This document shows, one piece after another, positions 1 through 11,147 of a stretch of 64,000 nucleotides of DNA. Under the pieces are notes generated by a model. That model saw only the letters and a program-made list of their open reading frames with translations, was not told the DNA's origin and searched no databases. The stretch covers positions 6,854,478-6,918,477 of the forward strand of contig JBBCBC010000030.1 of the NCBI GenBank assembly GCA_037126765.1, written 5' to 3'. The position numbers and the translations under genes were made by a program. Source of the stretch: Stenogyne calaminthoides. Its lineage: Eukaryota > Streptophyta > Magnoliopsida > Lamiales > Lamiaceae. Numbering within the stretch: the stretch's first letter is position 1; each line of letters opens with the position of its first letter.

Positions 1-30
1 GGTGAAAGAAAAGTTTTAAAAATCACTAAA

Positions 31-57
31 CACGTGTATTCCCCCCCCATACACGTG
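31..57. repeat. Perfect inverted repeat with G-box arms
   Basis: Nine-base arms CACGTGTAT and ATACACGTG flank a C-rich nine-base loop, so the DNA can form a hairpin. Each arm contains a G-box/ABRE-like CACGTG core. No gene is recognisable next to it, so a regulatory role is only a guess. Confidence 0.4.
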
Positions 58-135
58 TGAGACTCGTTAGCACCGGGACCAACAGCGGGTTATCGTGCAA
101 TCGGTACACAACTAATATTATTTAATAAAAATATA

Positions 136-376
136 TACTCTCTCCGTCCATCAAAATTGTGCTCATTTCGTTTTGACATGTTGTACGGAAAGGTAAATTA
201 AGTCTATTTATGAATAACATAATTAATTGTGAGTAAAGTATAATGATAACTTGAGTAATTAAATGATTGTTGGACGATGAAGATAAACAAAAATTATGTC
301 CATAAACGACTAATTTAATTTTTACGCATAAACATGTCAAAACGAAAAAAAGCACGCTTTTTGGTTGAGTAACACT
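136..376. repeat. Degenerate Stowaway-like MITE
   Basis: The left end has a CTCTCTCCGTCC-type Stowaway start followed by an AATTGTGCTCATTTCG stretch. The right end carries the imperfect reverse complement (CGAAAAAAAGCAC). The interior is AT-rich and non-coding. The right terminus is eroded, so the boundaries are approximate. Confidence 0.45.
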
Positions 377-412
377 CAAGAAAAATAATGAATACTAGTC
401 AATTAACACCTT

Positions 413-856
413 TAATGCCTGTTTGCAGTCACTAATATTCCTAAAAAAGTGATGTTAAGTGATTTTTGTAGTAAAATGAAAAGTGGGGAGTGTTTTAAAA
501 TAAAGTGATTTAAGAAGTGATTAAAAAAAAGTATTTGCAAAAAAATCACTTAATTAATTATAAAAAAAAGCAGCTGGATGAGGCACAATAGGTGGGGTCC
601 AGCGTCTAGGCAGTTGCCCTTTCCTTCTTGGTCCAATGTTGCGGCTTGACTTTCAATATTATATTACAATTTATTTTATATCTTCTGTTTTGCCTAGGAG
701 TGTGTGAACAGAGAAGCCAGAAGTTGGATTTTTCAGCTTTACCAAATTAGATTTTAAGTGCTTAAAAACGTGGTTGCAAACACATTTTAAGTTATTTTTT
801 TAAAAAATGAAGTGCTTTTATTTTTACAATTGTGGTTGCAAACGGGACCTTAGTAT
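413..856. repeat. Small TIR element (Tourist/Harbinger-like MITE)
   Basis: The left end reads TGCCTGTTTGCAGTCAC and the right end GTTGCAAACGGGACCTTA. These are imperfect reverse complements sharing GTTTGCA, next to TTA/TAA trinucleotides typical of PIF/Harbinger targets. No coding capacity is visible. Confidence 0.45.
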
Positions 857-2950
857 AACACTAATATCATTTAAACATGAACTTATATTGTACGGTGCAA
901 TTAATGCATAAAAGTATTTGTCTTTTAACTTTATATGTAAGCAATAAATACCTAGTACCTAATATGTAGTATGATGTATTTCATTAAAACATAAGTTGAG
1001 ATTAATATTGATATAGATGCAAATTCTAAAATGTCCCTCCTGAAGACCTTCTTTTGAATAAAAAAATGTTTTCATTGGGAAAGAACTAAGTAGTGTGACT
1101 TGAAAAGCAACATGAATCTAATTATCTAAAACATATATTGTCTGGAGTAACAATTGTGTTCACCAATTGCAACATGTAATTAGTGCACAATTAATATCGT
1201 TCAATGAGAATAATTAATATAGTTTATTCTTTAGTGAATACAACTAATACTGTCCAATAAATATCTTTTAGTAAAATAATTAATATCATTCAAATATGCA
1301 ATTAAGTCGCATGGTACAACTGGTGTATATAAGTGTTTGTCAATGATTGGTTAATTGTAGATAGAATTGAGTTAAATATATAATCACTTTGATCCTGATT
1401 TGCATTTTGTGTGTATTGTTACTATTAGTTGGTTAATAGTAGATATAATTGAGTTAAATGTATATTCAACGTGGAACTAATTTGCATTTTGTTTGTATTG
1501 TTAGTATTAATTAGTTAATTAAAAAGTATTAATTGTCATAATATAAAATTATATTTACGAACTAATTGTACGATAAGATTGTTTTACATAAGAACAACTC
1601 CACGTAACATTAAACAGGCTCATGGTTGCTTGAATAGTGGCTGCAAAATGGTGGTCACTTGTTTATTTCCTTGATAGTTTCTTTAGGTTTTCCACTGAAC
1701 TTTTCTTTTGAGTGGCAATGCAAATAATATCCCCTGTTTATATCTCACTGTCTACATAAGGAATTTGAACTTGGTTTATACTATTATAGAGGAGAATGCT
1801 GAAAAGTAAGTGTGAATCATATTAGATTCAAAATTGTAAGAAAAAGAAGTTAAAGCTACTGAAACTAGGGAGCTTCTTAATGAGTCCCTGTGTGGCTTCA
1901 AACTTGTATCATTAAACATATTCTGGTACATGACAGACATTCACAAAAAACAAGAACCTCTCAACATCAATGTGATACACATTTTAAAGGTGGAACAGAG
2001 TCATGAAATTTCCCGGCCAGCACCAAAAGTTCAGTAATCAGTGAGAAATGTTTAAAGATCTTTCATAATGAGGTAACAAATAAGAAGTGAAAACTTACTG
2101 AAATATATTTAAAAAGTATGATACTGGATTTATGAAGCACTATGATTTCTATAGAAAAAGTTGGAAGAAGAAAATCACTTGATCCCCAATTTAATCTAAT
2201 ATCACTACTGAAAATGACAACCCATGGATAAACAAGTAGTTGGAGTGGATCCCTTGAGCTGATAAATTAATTCCTTGCAGCTGCAGTTAGCAGAAGAAAA
2301 ACATGTACATGTTCTTTCCTATAAAACCTCGAAATTGCAGAAACTGCAAAGAGAAGAAGGAATAATGAGAATACAAATCAATATATTAAAATCAGTATCC
2401 CTAGCTTATTTTCCTTATGTATGCGTGCATACACATCAAGAGTCGTTCACATACAAAGGTATATGAACTATTATCATATGAAAATCCATAATTACCTCTA
2501 TTCTCAGAAAAGTATGAAAGTAGGCCTTTAAGAAATCACACTCCATCAAAAGCTTCATTCAGAATAATAAAAAGAAGGATGCAGAGTGGATGATTGACCA
2601 GATATATTGAAGTCTCACACTAAGTATATTATTCAATATCATGCAAAATGACACAGATTATCAGATTGTGAAAACATAATTTGTTTGAAAAACTCTTATT
2701 AGTGTAAGGCTGTTTATAATGCTTGATAAGTCTCAAAACTCTTAATTTGCTAGAATGGACCATTCTGAAAACAATAACTAGAAAGAGATGTTTTTTATGC
2801 AACACTAAATTAGTGGTAATTATACTTGCATCACACAATATAAAGTACACTGACATATCATTAGTGCATTTATGAGAACAGTGGAATGAGTATATAGTGT
2901 ATATTCATGAAGACTATTAACTTTATTATTTTTATGGCAGCAAAACAAAA
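857..2950. other. Intergenic, no gene recognised
   Basis: AT-rich sequence on both strands with only short random open frames. A roughly 60-base motif containing GATTGGTTAATTGTAG / GTTGGTTAATAGTAG and GAGTTAAAT recurs around 1345-1480, suggesting a small local duplication. Nothing else supportable was seen. Confidence 0.5.
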
Positions 2951-3226
2951 TACTCCATCCGTCCCATTCTTTAAGCCCTTTTTGCCATTTTTTTTTATCC
3001 CAATCTTTAAGCACTATTTCCTAAAATAGAAATACACTTTATCACTTTATCACATAAAATACTAATAAACAACTCTTTCTACCCCCAACTACCCATCACT
3101 TTCACTTTATCACATAAAATACTAATAAACAACTCTTTCTACCCCCAACACTTTATCACTTTATCATTATTCCCATAAATCCTTATGAACAGTCAAAAGG
3201 GCTTAAAGAATGGGACGGAGGTAGTA
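2951..3226. mobile_element. Stowaway MITE (complete)
   Basis: The termini are CTCCATCCGTCCCATTC and its near reverse complement GAATGGGACGGAGGTAG, flanked by TA dinucleotides as expected for Tc1/mariner Stowaway elements. Inside, a roughly 65-base block containing CACTTTATCACATAAAATAC and a CTCTTTCTACCCCCAAC run is duplicated in tandem. Non-coding, about 275 bp. Confidence 0.8.
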
Positions 3227-4151
3227 TATTTTATGTAAGTCTGTAAAGAGAAGTAAATTCTTTGCAGGAATAAAACATCATAAGTATATAAAACCTTCGC
3301 TTTTCTAGAATAAATTAACTCGCACAATATGTAGACACTTAAATAACTTAACTCATCAATAATAGAAAAAGTTATTCTCTAGTTTCATATTCTAGAAACG
3401 TTGGTACTCATCCCACTCTATGATTCTGCAAAAATTCTACTCTTATATATATTATGCAGAAATCTGGTATCATCTTTGAATTTGAATATATCTTATTTTA
3501 TAAGCTTACACAAATGTGATGAAACTTGAAGTGGCCCATTTTGCTGGAAGAAAATAGTACTACACTCAAGAAAAGTCACCAACCAGCCACCTTAAACTAA
3601 AACATGAACCTCTACAACCAATATATAAATTGCCCTTGAAATTTTCATTCCAATATTGTCACCATTCTTTTATCATTTTACTAGCACAAATTTTACTTTA
3701 ACTTTAGATACAGACACTAATTGACAGAAGATCAGAGAAGAAATGGTAATCATTGGACATCAAAAATATCTTAGCAAGTCTGAAATTGATTATTTAGTAG
3801 GTGGATGCTAAATACAGTGTTCAATTTTTCAAGTCTCCTCAAACTAGAACTCCAAGGAATAGGCATAATATTATTTTTTTTTTTCTATTTTAAAGAAGAA
3901 GAAATTCAATTGGTATAACAAGATATTGATCACTAACAATAATTCTTGATTATCCGTTCATCAAGTCCAATAAGAAAATGAAATACCCCAAAAGGTTGCG
4001 CCACCATACGAAGGAAAAACAACTATATGCAGGAGATGAGTATAAATTATCCGACAAAAGATAACTAAGTATAAAATATAAACACTGAGATATACCAGAA
4101 TGATGTATGATTCAATCCTCAGCTTCTTCTCCCAGTTTTCCTCTTCCTTAA
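3227..4151. other. Intergenic, no gene recognised
   Basis: AT-rich non-coding sequence. No reading frame, repeat or RNA gene could be supported here. Confidence 0.5.
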
Positions 4152-4385
4152 TTAACCCTCCTCAAATGATTTCAATTTCTTGCCCTTCTTAGATTCAGTG
4201 TTAATCCAAAGAAATGCGGCCAAATAGGAAGTAATTGCGGCTGCTGTATATATTATAACATGAATTTGGTTTAGCCGACGAACATAATTTTCAGCGGTGG
4301 AAAAGCAGAACAACGGGAGAAATACAGTTAGGTTAATTCTGCTCGCGCAAATGAGAGAAGAGAACCTAATGTTGGATGAGAGGAT
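4152..4385 (-). other. Open frame without start codon, possible gene remnant
   Basis: On the - strand a 77-codon frame runs open from just after an upstream TAG to a TAA at 4152-4154. It lacks an ATG. The translated end has a hydrophobic stretch (IIYTAAAITSYLAAFLWIN) followed by a lysine-rich tail, like a small membrane protein. I do not recognise a family. It could be the last exon of a gene, a truncated remnant, or chance. Confidence 0.2.
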
Positions 4386-5249
4386 CTAATTCGATTTTAT
4401 TATAATATATAATATTAATAATTACTCAAAACATTCCTTAAATATATTTATTCTGTTATAATTTTGATTTTTTTAATGATGTTTGGCGGTCATATTGGAT
4501 TGTTGGTACTTCTGTTTCCATGCCTTCACTTTTCTTTTCTTTTTTCCTTTTCCTTTTTTATTTTTTTATTTTATATATATTAAGTTTGTTTAAAATTTAT
4601 TTTCGGCCTCTAATCTCAAATTTAATTATAATGGCTAATACGACACTAGCCAAAATGTCGTAATTGTATTGTATTATGACATTTAATTAAAAGTGTATTA
4701 ATAGATTCTACGTTAGTTATTAAATAGCTAATACTGCACTAGATAAAATGATGTATTATGACGTTAAGTTAATTGTGTGTTAATAGATCCTATGTTAGTG
4801 TAGTAATAGGATTGGAAAATATAGTGTATCAATAGAGTAGTTTTGACTACATTCTTTTTAAAGTGTATTAAAATTAGCGTAGTAATAAGCCATTTTTCTT
4901 GTAGTGTGCGTATTGACCTCAAGTCAAAAGAAAGATCAGATCGCTTCCCACTAACCGAGATAACACCGGAAATACACAAATATAGTGGAAATACATCAAA
5001 CGATTTCTCGGATGAGTATACCAATACCCTCTAAGAGATCTTCTTTTGTAAGATCCATCATGAGATACCATAGTATCTCAGTAAGTGAGATCTTACTACA
5101 CTATTCTAAGAAAGGATGCAGATCGTTCACACCAATCTCCATCAGATCATCAATATCTCATTCTTGATGATCCTTGATTAATATTATTTGAGAATCACGC
5201 TTAAATATCATCCGAGATTATGTTCTCACAACCTCAGTGACACTAACAC
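4386..5249. other. Intergenic with internally repeated segment
   Basis: Between about 4630 and 4880 related phrases recur (CTAATACGACACTAG, CTAATACTGCACTAG, GTGTATTAATAGATTC, GTGTTAATAGATCC), indicating a decayed internally duplicated repeat. No gene is supported. Confidence 0.35.
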
Positions 5250-6290
5250 TAAGTGCATTTGGAAAAGCGCTTTTGTGACCTCATCCTCCGTGCACCTTAC
5301 GTGAGATAACGCCCCCAAAGATCTCATCCGAGAATCAGGCTCCATGACTTCCAACGCTTCCCCCATATCTAGGTTACTCTTTGTTGTAAACAACCCGAAA
5401 AGTAGTCCACGAACACTTTCTGGTTTTCCTCCTCTTCCACAAATTCCCTCCTAAATTCATCCACAATTTTATCTATTTGATTCCTCCACTTCCTTCCACT
5501 CGCCGTTTTATGAAAAAACATTTTTGTCCCCCTCTCGTATCCAGTTTACCCTCGATCTTTGTAACCAATAAACTTCCTCCTTTCTCAAAATAGGCAAACC
5601 GGTTTTACAGATCGTGACTCATCCACCACCTCTTAAGTCTGTGGTAGAATTTGTAAATTCCCCAATTCGGTCTTGCACTTTTTTTATTTCCTTCGGGAGA
5701 TCTCCAAAATGTTTCTCATTCCAACTCGCCAGCGCATGACTACACCCAGCTATGCTATCCGAAACACCAGCCACCCCAACACCATGTCCATCCCACTATT
5801 CCTTCACAATCTCTTCACATTTCTCATCTTGCAACCACATTGCCTCAAATCGGAATAGTTTCACCCGGTTCGTCCACCCCCTCCTTCGAGCTTTATCCGC
5901 CCACTTAATCAAAATGGGACAATGGTCAGACAGCACCCTCATAAGATGCAACACTTCCGCCTCCAGGAATTTTTCAATCCACAACTCATTAGCCACCCCC
6001 CGATCGAGCCTCTCTTGAATGTTCCCCGAATTGTTTGTTCGTCCATGTGAATCTATGTCCCACAAACCCTAAGTCAAGCATACCACAACCCTCCAGGCAG
6101 AACCTAAACTCCCTCATCCTATCATCCCTCCTCAGATTTTCACCCGTCTTCTCATGGTCGAACAATATTTCATTAAAATCTCTGGCACATAACCAGGAAT
6201 TGAGCAATTTGTTCCCAACTCCTCCAACAATCTCCACGTTCTCCATTTCTATCCATCCTCCGAAAACCTTTTCTATTGGTCCCACAATAA
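5250..6290 (-). mobile_element. LINE (L1-type) retrotransposon fragment, endonuclease region
   Basis: Reading the - strand from about 6285 downwards gives a non-LTR retrotransposon ORF2 fragment. The apurinic-endonuclease signature is visible as LCARDFNEIL (family usual LCxGDFNEIL), then a CGMLDLGFVGHRFTWTN block, an RLDRGVAN block and an SDHCPILI motif. These are spread over two frames (6285-5989 and 6065-5796), so at least one frameshift is present. The conserved G of the GDFN motif is R here. Weaker similarity to the endonuclease-RT linker continues to about 5250. No reverse transcriptase follows, so this is a dead truncated copy. The open frames on the + strand over the same stretch are mirror artefacts. 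Confidence 0.75.
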
Positions 6291-7289
6291 CTTTCCTCTT
6301 CCATAAATGAAAAAAATAATTTCACTATCCATAACTTTTATTCTCATTTTTTCACACAATATTAAAAAAATGGCATTGATAATTATTCCACTCCTTACTC
6401 CACACAGCTTTTTCCTCCCTCCCAATTCCCAAAAGTACCATTTACTTTTTAACAAAAGTACTCATAATTTATTATTTTACTATTCCTTAATCAAATAGCC
6501 CAAAAGAAAGGAGAAACTTATTTCGAGATGGAGGGAGTAATATTGTTCTTAGTTGTGAGCTTTTCCTGTCTCGGGTCATTATTTGCTCTCCAATTCTAAC
6601 TGTGTTTATTACATTAGAAAACTAGGGGAATAACTTGTTGGGGTTATGTTTTAAGGATAATAATTTTACGGGCTTGGAAATGTAGGGCAATATATTTTAA
6701 AATCTTTAAATATTGAAAATTATGTTTATGATCTGTAAATGTAGGACAATCGAGCCCGAATAAGTCCAATTTTGGATGAAATTTGGCAAGATTGTCCTAA
6801 ATTTACCGATTTTGAAAACATAGTGTCTTATATTCATAAGTTTGTAAATCTGTAAAGGTAGGAAATTCATGCAACTCACGTTACATTTCAATCCAATTTG
6901 AGTTTATTAGAGCTCGATGTCCTAAATTTTTTAATTTTAAAATATATTTTCCTTAATTTACAAGTTCGTAAAATTATTGTTCTTAAAACACAACTCCCTA
7001 TGTTACCGTCCTAAAAGGATCGATGGTGATGGTGAAAGGTTGGTTATGTAAGCGAGCCTAGCCATGGATCTGGTTTTGAGACAAGTATGAAACCATTGGG
7101 TCCTTGACATTTGTCCAATATGTATAGGCATTTGTCCAAGTACGAAATTTCGGGTAGGTATTTAAAAAACCCGAACCCAACCTTAATTATCATATATTGC
7201 ACATATCAATAGAGTGCAATATTTCACAAGAGTCCTACTCCGAAAGAGACGACATAAAAAACTTTCCCATCATTAGAATAAATGACTCA
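6291..7289. other. Intergenic, no gene recognised
   Basis: AT-rich. Around 6340-6540 a Stowaway-like edge (CATTTACTTTTTAAC with CGAGATGGAGGGAGTAA) suggests an eroded MITE end. From about 7255 the sequence becomes paralogous to the region starting near 15497, marking the left edge of a large duplicated unit. Confidence 0.4.
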
Positions 7290-7501
7290 TAGAAACATGA
7301 CTCGGTCTCATATGCAACTGGTGCACGGATATTAGATCCGTGCACTCGCCCCGGTCCTACCCGAATTAACACAATTTGGATCATATTTAATCTTTTTTTT
7401 TCCTGCGTACCTAATTATTCTCCCTCAAAATCCAATTCGCTGCACTATTTTTCTACCGCCAGCTCTTCTTCATCTTCCACTCCCCACTCTATCCTCTTCA
7501 C

Positions 7502-7687
7502 ATGGAATTCAACAACAATTCAGATCTGAACGCGGCAACCGCCACCATCTCCGACGCCATGGTGGCGCTCAAATCTTGGGTCCCTTCCCTCTACTCCCTG
7601 CTCTATTCGCTCGGGTTCATATGGGTGATCCAGTATAAAAGCAAAGTTGAGTACTATTGGGAGAAGATGTTGAATCTGATTCTCTGA
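7502..7687 (+). CDS. Small ORF carried inside the Mutator-like element
   Basis: An ATG-started 61-codon frame lies in a locally GC-richer pocket with a pyrimidine-rich leader (CTTCTTCATCTTCCACTCC) like a plant 5' UTR. The product has a polar start, then a hydrophobic stretch (LYSLLYSLGFIWVIQY) that could be a membrane segment. Six bases after its stop a second ATG frame (7694-7822) encodes a charged helix-like stretch. I do not recognise the family. Codon use and leader unlike the surroundings suggest a captured host gene fragment, as in Pack-MULEs. It may be untranslated. Confidence 0.3.
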   Translation: MEFNNNSDLNAATATISDAMVALKSWVPSLYSLLYSLGFIWVIQYKSKVEYYWEKMLNLIL

Positions 7688-7794
7688 AGAAAAATGGATT
7701 TTAAGTTGTTGGCTAAGTATGTAGAGGAATTGAAAAGAAAGGGGGTGGAGTTCGATTTGTTGAAGGAGATGGATGTGCTGCTAATGGGTCAAGA

Positions 7795-8350
7795 GTTATG
7801 TAATTTTATGTTTGTGTATTAGCTAGTTGCGTCTTTCTGTGTTATATAATTTTATGTTTGTGTATTAGCTAGTTGCATGTTTTTATGTTTTCTAGTTGCA
7901 TGATTCAATATTAGATAGTTGCATGTTTCTTTGTTTTTCAGTTGCACGGTTCAATATTAGTTTGTTGCATGTTTCTGTGATATATAATTTTATGTTTCTG
8001 CATTAGTTAGTTGCATGTTTCTGTGTTATCTAGTTGAACGCTTCAATATTAGCTAGTTGCATGCTTATGTGTTTTCTAGTTGCACGATTCAATATTATAT
8101 AGTTGCATGTTTCTTTATTTTTTTGTTGCACGGTTCAATATTACTTTGTTGCATATTTCTATGATATATAGTTTTATATTTCTATATTAGTTAGTTACAT
8201 ATTTCTGTGTTATCTAGTTGAAAGCTTCAATATTAGCTAGTTGCATGCTTATGTGTTTTCTAGTTGCACGATTTAGTATTAATTAGTTGCATGTTTTTGT
8301 ATTATATAGTTGTAAGTTTTTATATTAGTTGGTTGTATTTTTGTATTATC
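7795..8350 (+). repeat. Degenerate tandem repeat rich in TAGTTGCATG
   Basis: About 550 bases are built of variants of two phrases, TAGTTGCATGTTTCTGTG and TAGTTGCACGATTCAATA, recurring at about 20-46 base spacing with TTAGCTAGTTGCATG linkers. Unit order is irregular, as in an ageing minisatellite. It lies wholly inside the Mutator-like element. Confidence 0.7.
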
Positions 8351-8388
8351 TAATTGTATGTGTTATGTATAAATACATCCTCTGTTTT

Positions 8389-8530
8389 GCCCAATTTTTC
8401 AATGAACTAATTTTTTGCTTCTTTTCAAATTTGGAGAATTAAAAAAAAAAAAAAAAAATTGCCCAATTTTTCAATGAACTATTTTTTGCTTCTTTTCAAA
8501 TTTGGAGAATTAAAAAAAAAAAAAAAAAAA
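8389..8530 (+). repeat. Two-copy tandem duplication ending in poly(A)
   Basis: A roughly 70-base segment starting GCCCAATTTTTCAATGAACT and ending in a run of about 17 A is present twice in direct succession with almost no divergence, so the duplication looks recent. Confidence 0.75.
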
Positions 8531-8747
8531 TTTTTGCAAATAAAACAAACCTGGGAATCGAACACTATACCTATACATATTTCACGAAGAAAGAGTGTTA
8601 AACCGCTAAACTGCAACCTACTTTTACAAAGTTTGACACATAATAGCAATATGAAGTAAAAAACGTGGCCCATTTTTTAAAATGGGTCACCCACATATGT
8701 GAGTGTACGGTGCACTCTGGTGCGCAGGAGATTCACTCTAGAAACAT

Positions 8748-11147
8748 AGGAGTGTTACCCTTCTTTGGAAGAAAGCCACATCCCCTGAACCACTGATTTG
8801 AGAAAACCAAACAAATCGAAACTCGGCTCACTCTGACAGAAACAAGAAAAAAGATTTTAGATAAGAACACAATCTTGAAACAAAAATTGTTCATGTATCC
8901 GAGCCACAAAAACACAGTCTGATGTATAAAAAAAGCACGCTACAACATAAGAATAATATGAAATAATCCATTCCTAATCGTTGTTCAATCGAGAATAAAG
9001 CTCATCTTCGTTATACTAAACCCACAATTAACCATCGCCACAACTCTCCAATAGCCACCAACAAAAGAAATCGAGTCTAGGAAAATCAAAACAATCCATA
9101 TCAACATAATTAAAACTAACATAAATCATTTAATTCGTTATTGTTGTTCAATTGTGAATAAGGCCCATCATTTGAAGAAAAATCCCGAAAAACCATCTTC
9201 GCTATACTAACCAACAATCTACCATCCCCACAACATTCCAATCTCTTACAAGTTCATATATCCCTATAGCAGACAAAAATGACCTTGAAAATCGAATTTC
9301 TGCATTCAAGTGCATCATCCCAGATTACGCCAGAGACCAAATCTTTGTGGGGTGTACCAGGAAAAGATAACGGTTAATAAAAATCGTTGTCTTTCAACGA
9401 AAAATCGTAACTTACAACAAGAAGTATACTAATGACAACTGGTCTTATCCTTTCTTTCTTTTTTTTTCTTTTTTTGACTGGAAACGGGTCTTATCCTTTC
9501 AGAAAAATGTGAGTTAAGCGAAAATGCATTCCACTGTTATAGTAGTCAGTTGTTTTTTTTATCGGACAAATGGTAATTTGAACACATGACCTCACACTAG
9601 CTATAGGTAGTGGTGTTCTAACAACTTGAACTATTCCATTTCGTCATAGTCAATTTTTATCATAGTGATGTATACTTAAAGTTTAGGTGAAAAAAAATTG
9701 GAACCTGCCCTGGTTAGTATCATAATCTAAATCTCCTCATCCAATGTCGTTAATATTATTGAGTATTTTTTAAGTACCAAATATATATAAAGAAAAAGGG
9801 TGTAACCTAGATTGAACAATTAATTAAATATAAGTTCTGTTTTGGTCAAAAATACTAAGCTATACAATACCAATGAACAAAAAGAATTGAAACGGTCAAC
9901 TCCTTAATGATAAGCAAAATAAACAATCAATGCAATTATGCAACTAAGTCAATTCAACTATCCAATCACAAGGAACCTAAGAACCTGTAATTATAGTATT
10001 ATACTCATTAAATAAGTAGAGTAGTTCAAAGGTAATAATTACAATACTTTTCTAAAATAATAAATTACAATAGTTTCTTCTACCGGCACATGACACATTT
10101 TTTTGTCTCGCTATAGATCATAATCGCAACCACCAAAAGAGAAGACCACCCGGAACCACAACTTCTACCACCAGGCACATGACACATCTTTTCGTCTTGT
10201 TATACACCATAATCGCAACCACCACAAGAGGGGACCACCCGGAATCGCAACCGCACCGCAACTGAAACCACAACCACAAGAGGGAATAAATTTTCCCTCT
10301 CCGTATCTTAAACCTAAGACATCGGGATTTTAAATAGTGAAACTCTAACCACTTCAATTTGCTTGACATCTTTGTTCCAATTTGAAAAGTTAAAGTTTTG
10401 GCGGAGTTGTTCCCAAAAGTCAATCTGAAATAAGCTGTAGACTTCCAAAAGACCTCGAAAAGTAAATTTTATTAGTCTAGTTCCAATTTTTCGAAAATTT
10501 GTCAGAGATGTTCACAAATTCACCAGAAATTACAAAATGATGTTTTATTTATACCACATAAAAAGTTAATTTGGGACTTTCTGGTTGCTAACGTGACGTG
10601 CAATTATCACTAGATTAATTTTTTATATTGTATAGAATGAAATTTCCAAATATGGACTAAATCAATAATGATAAATTGTTGGGTTTTTTTAATTATTTGT
10701 AAAATTATTAGACATATTGGCGGATTAGTTCTAACTCATTAGGATTCAGCCTAAAATGACCCGAATTTAAACCGCTAGCAATAACACTCTTTCTTTCTTT
10801 TTTAATCTTTTGTCATACCCTTTTTACATCTCTAGATCTAATTAAGTACCAAAACAATCTTAGAGAGTGATTTATCAAAGAAAAAAGTCTTGTCCATATC
10901 ATATCAAAGAAAAAGTCTTCTTCATTTACTAACTTTTTTTTATCTAACACATGAATCTACCACATTGATAATTCATTTTTAATAGATTGGTTTTTGTATA
11001 TCTAATCACTTGGATCAACAGCAGAAACTATTTCTCATTTATAATCATTTGTTTATTTACATCTGAATCTATATAGAGGCCTGAGCTGTAGAAGAAGACA
11101 AAGCAAAAGTCTGTCTTAATTTACATTTCTCATTTCCCTCTTTAGAA
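8748..11147. other. Upstream region of receptor copy 1, duplicated upstream of copy 2
   Basis: Non-coding. It is paralogous to the region upstream of copy 2 (about 15540-19946), with shared blocks such as CCACAACTCTCCAA and CATCTTCGTTATA, the stretch before each gene, and the leader GGATCAACAGCAGA. Promoter elements could not be assigned with confidence. Confidence 0.5.
10087..10263 (+). repeat. Two-copy tandem duplication, period about 89 bases
   Basis: The phrase CACATGACACAT begins both copies (10087 and 10176). Each continues with an ATAATCGCAACCACCA block and a GACCACCCGGAA block. The copies differ at several positions. Confidence 0.6.

Larger units (their letters stand above)
7299..8738. 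mobile_element. Mutator-like (MULE-type) non-autonomous element
   Basis: The element is bounded by the 9-base direct repeat TAGAAACAT (7290-7298 and 8739-8747). Ends are imperfectly inverted (left GACTCGGTCTCATATGCAAC, right reversed GAGTGAATCTCCTGCGCACC), followed inside by GTGCAC-rich sequence on both sides. Nine-base target duplications are typical of Mutator superfamily elements. The paralogous stretch near 15520-15560 holds a single uninterrupted TAGAAACAT, so it is a natural empty site. No transposase is encoded. The cargo is a small ORF (7502-7687), a TTGCATG-rich repeat (7795-8350) and a tandem duplication (8389-8530). Confidence 0.7.

Noticed and set aside
5752..6310. + strand open frames of about 90 codons
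   Set aside because: They are antisense shadows of the LINE endonuclease region, which has the recognisable motifs on the - strand.
7795..8350. CRISPR-like array
   Set aside because: Units are short, degenerate and directly abutting, with no unique spacers, and the DNA is plant nuclear.
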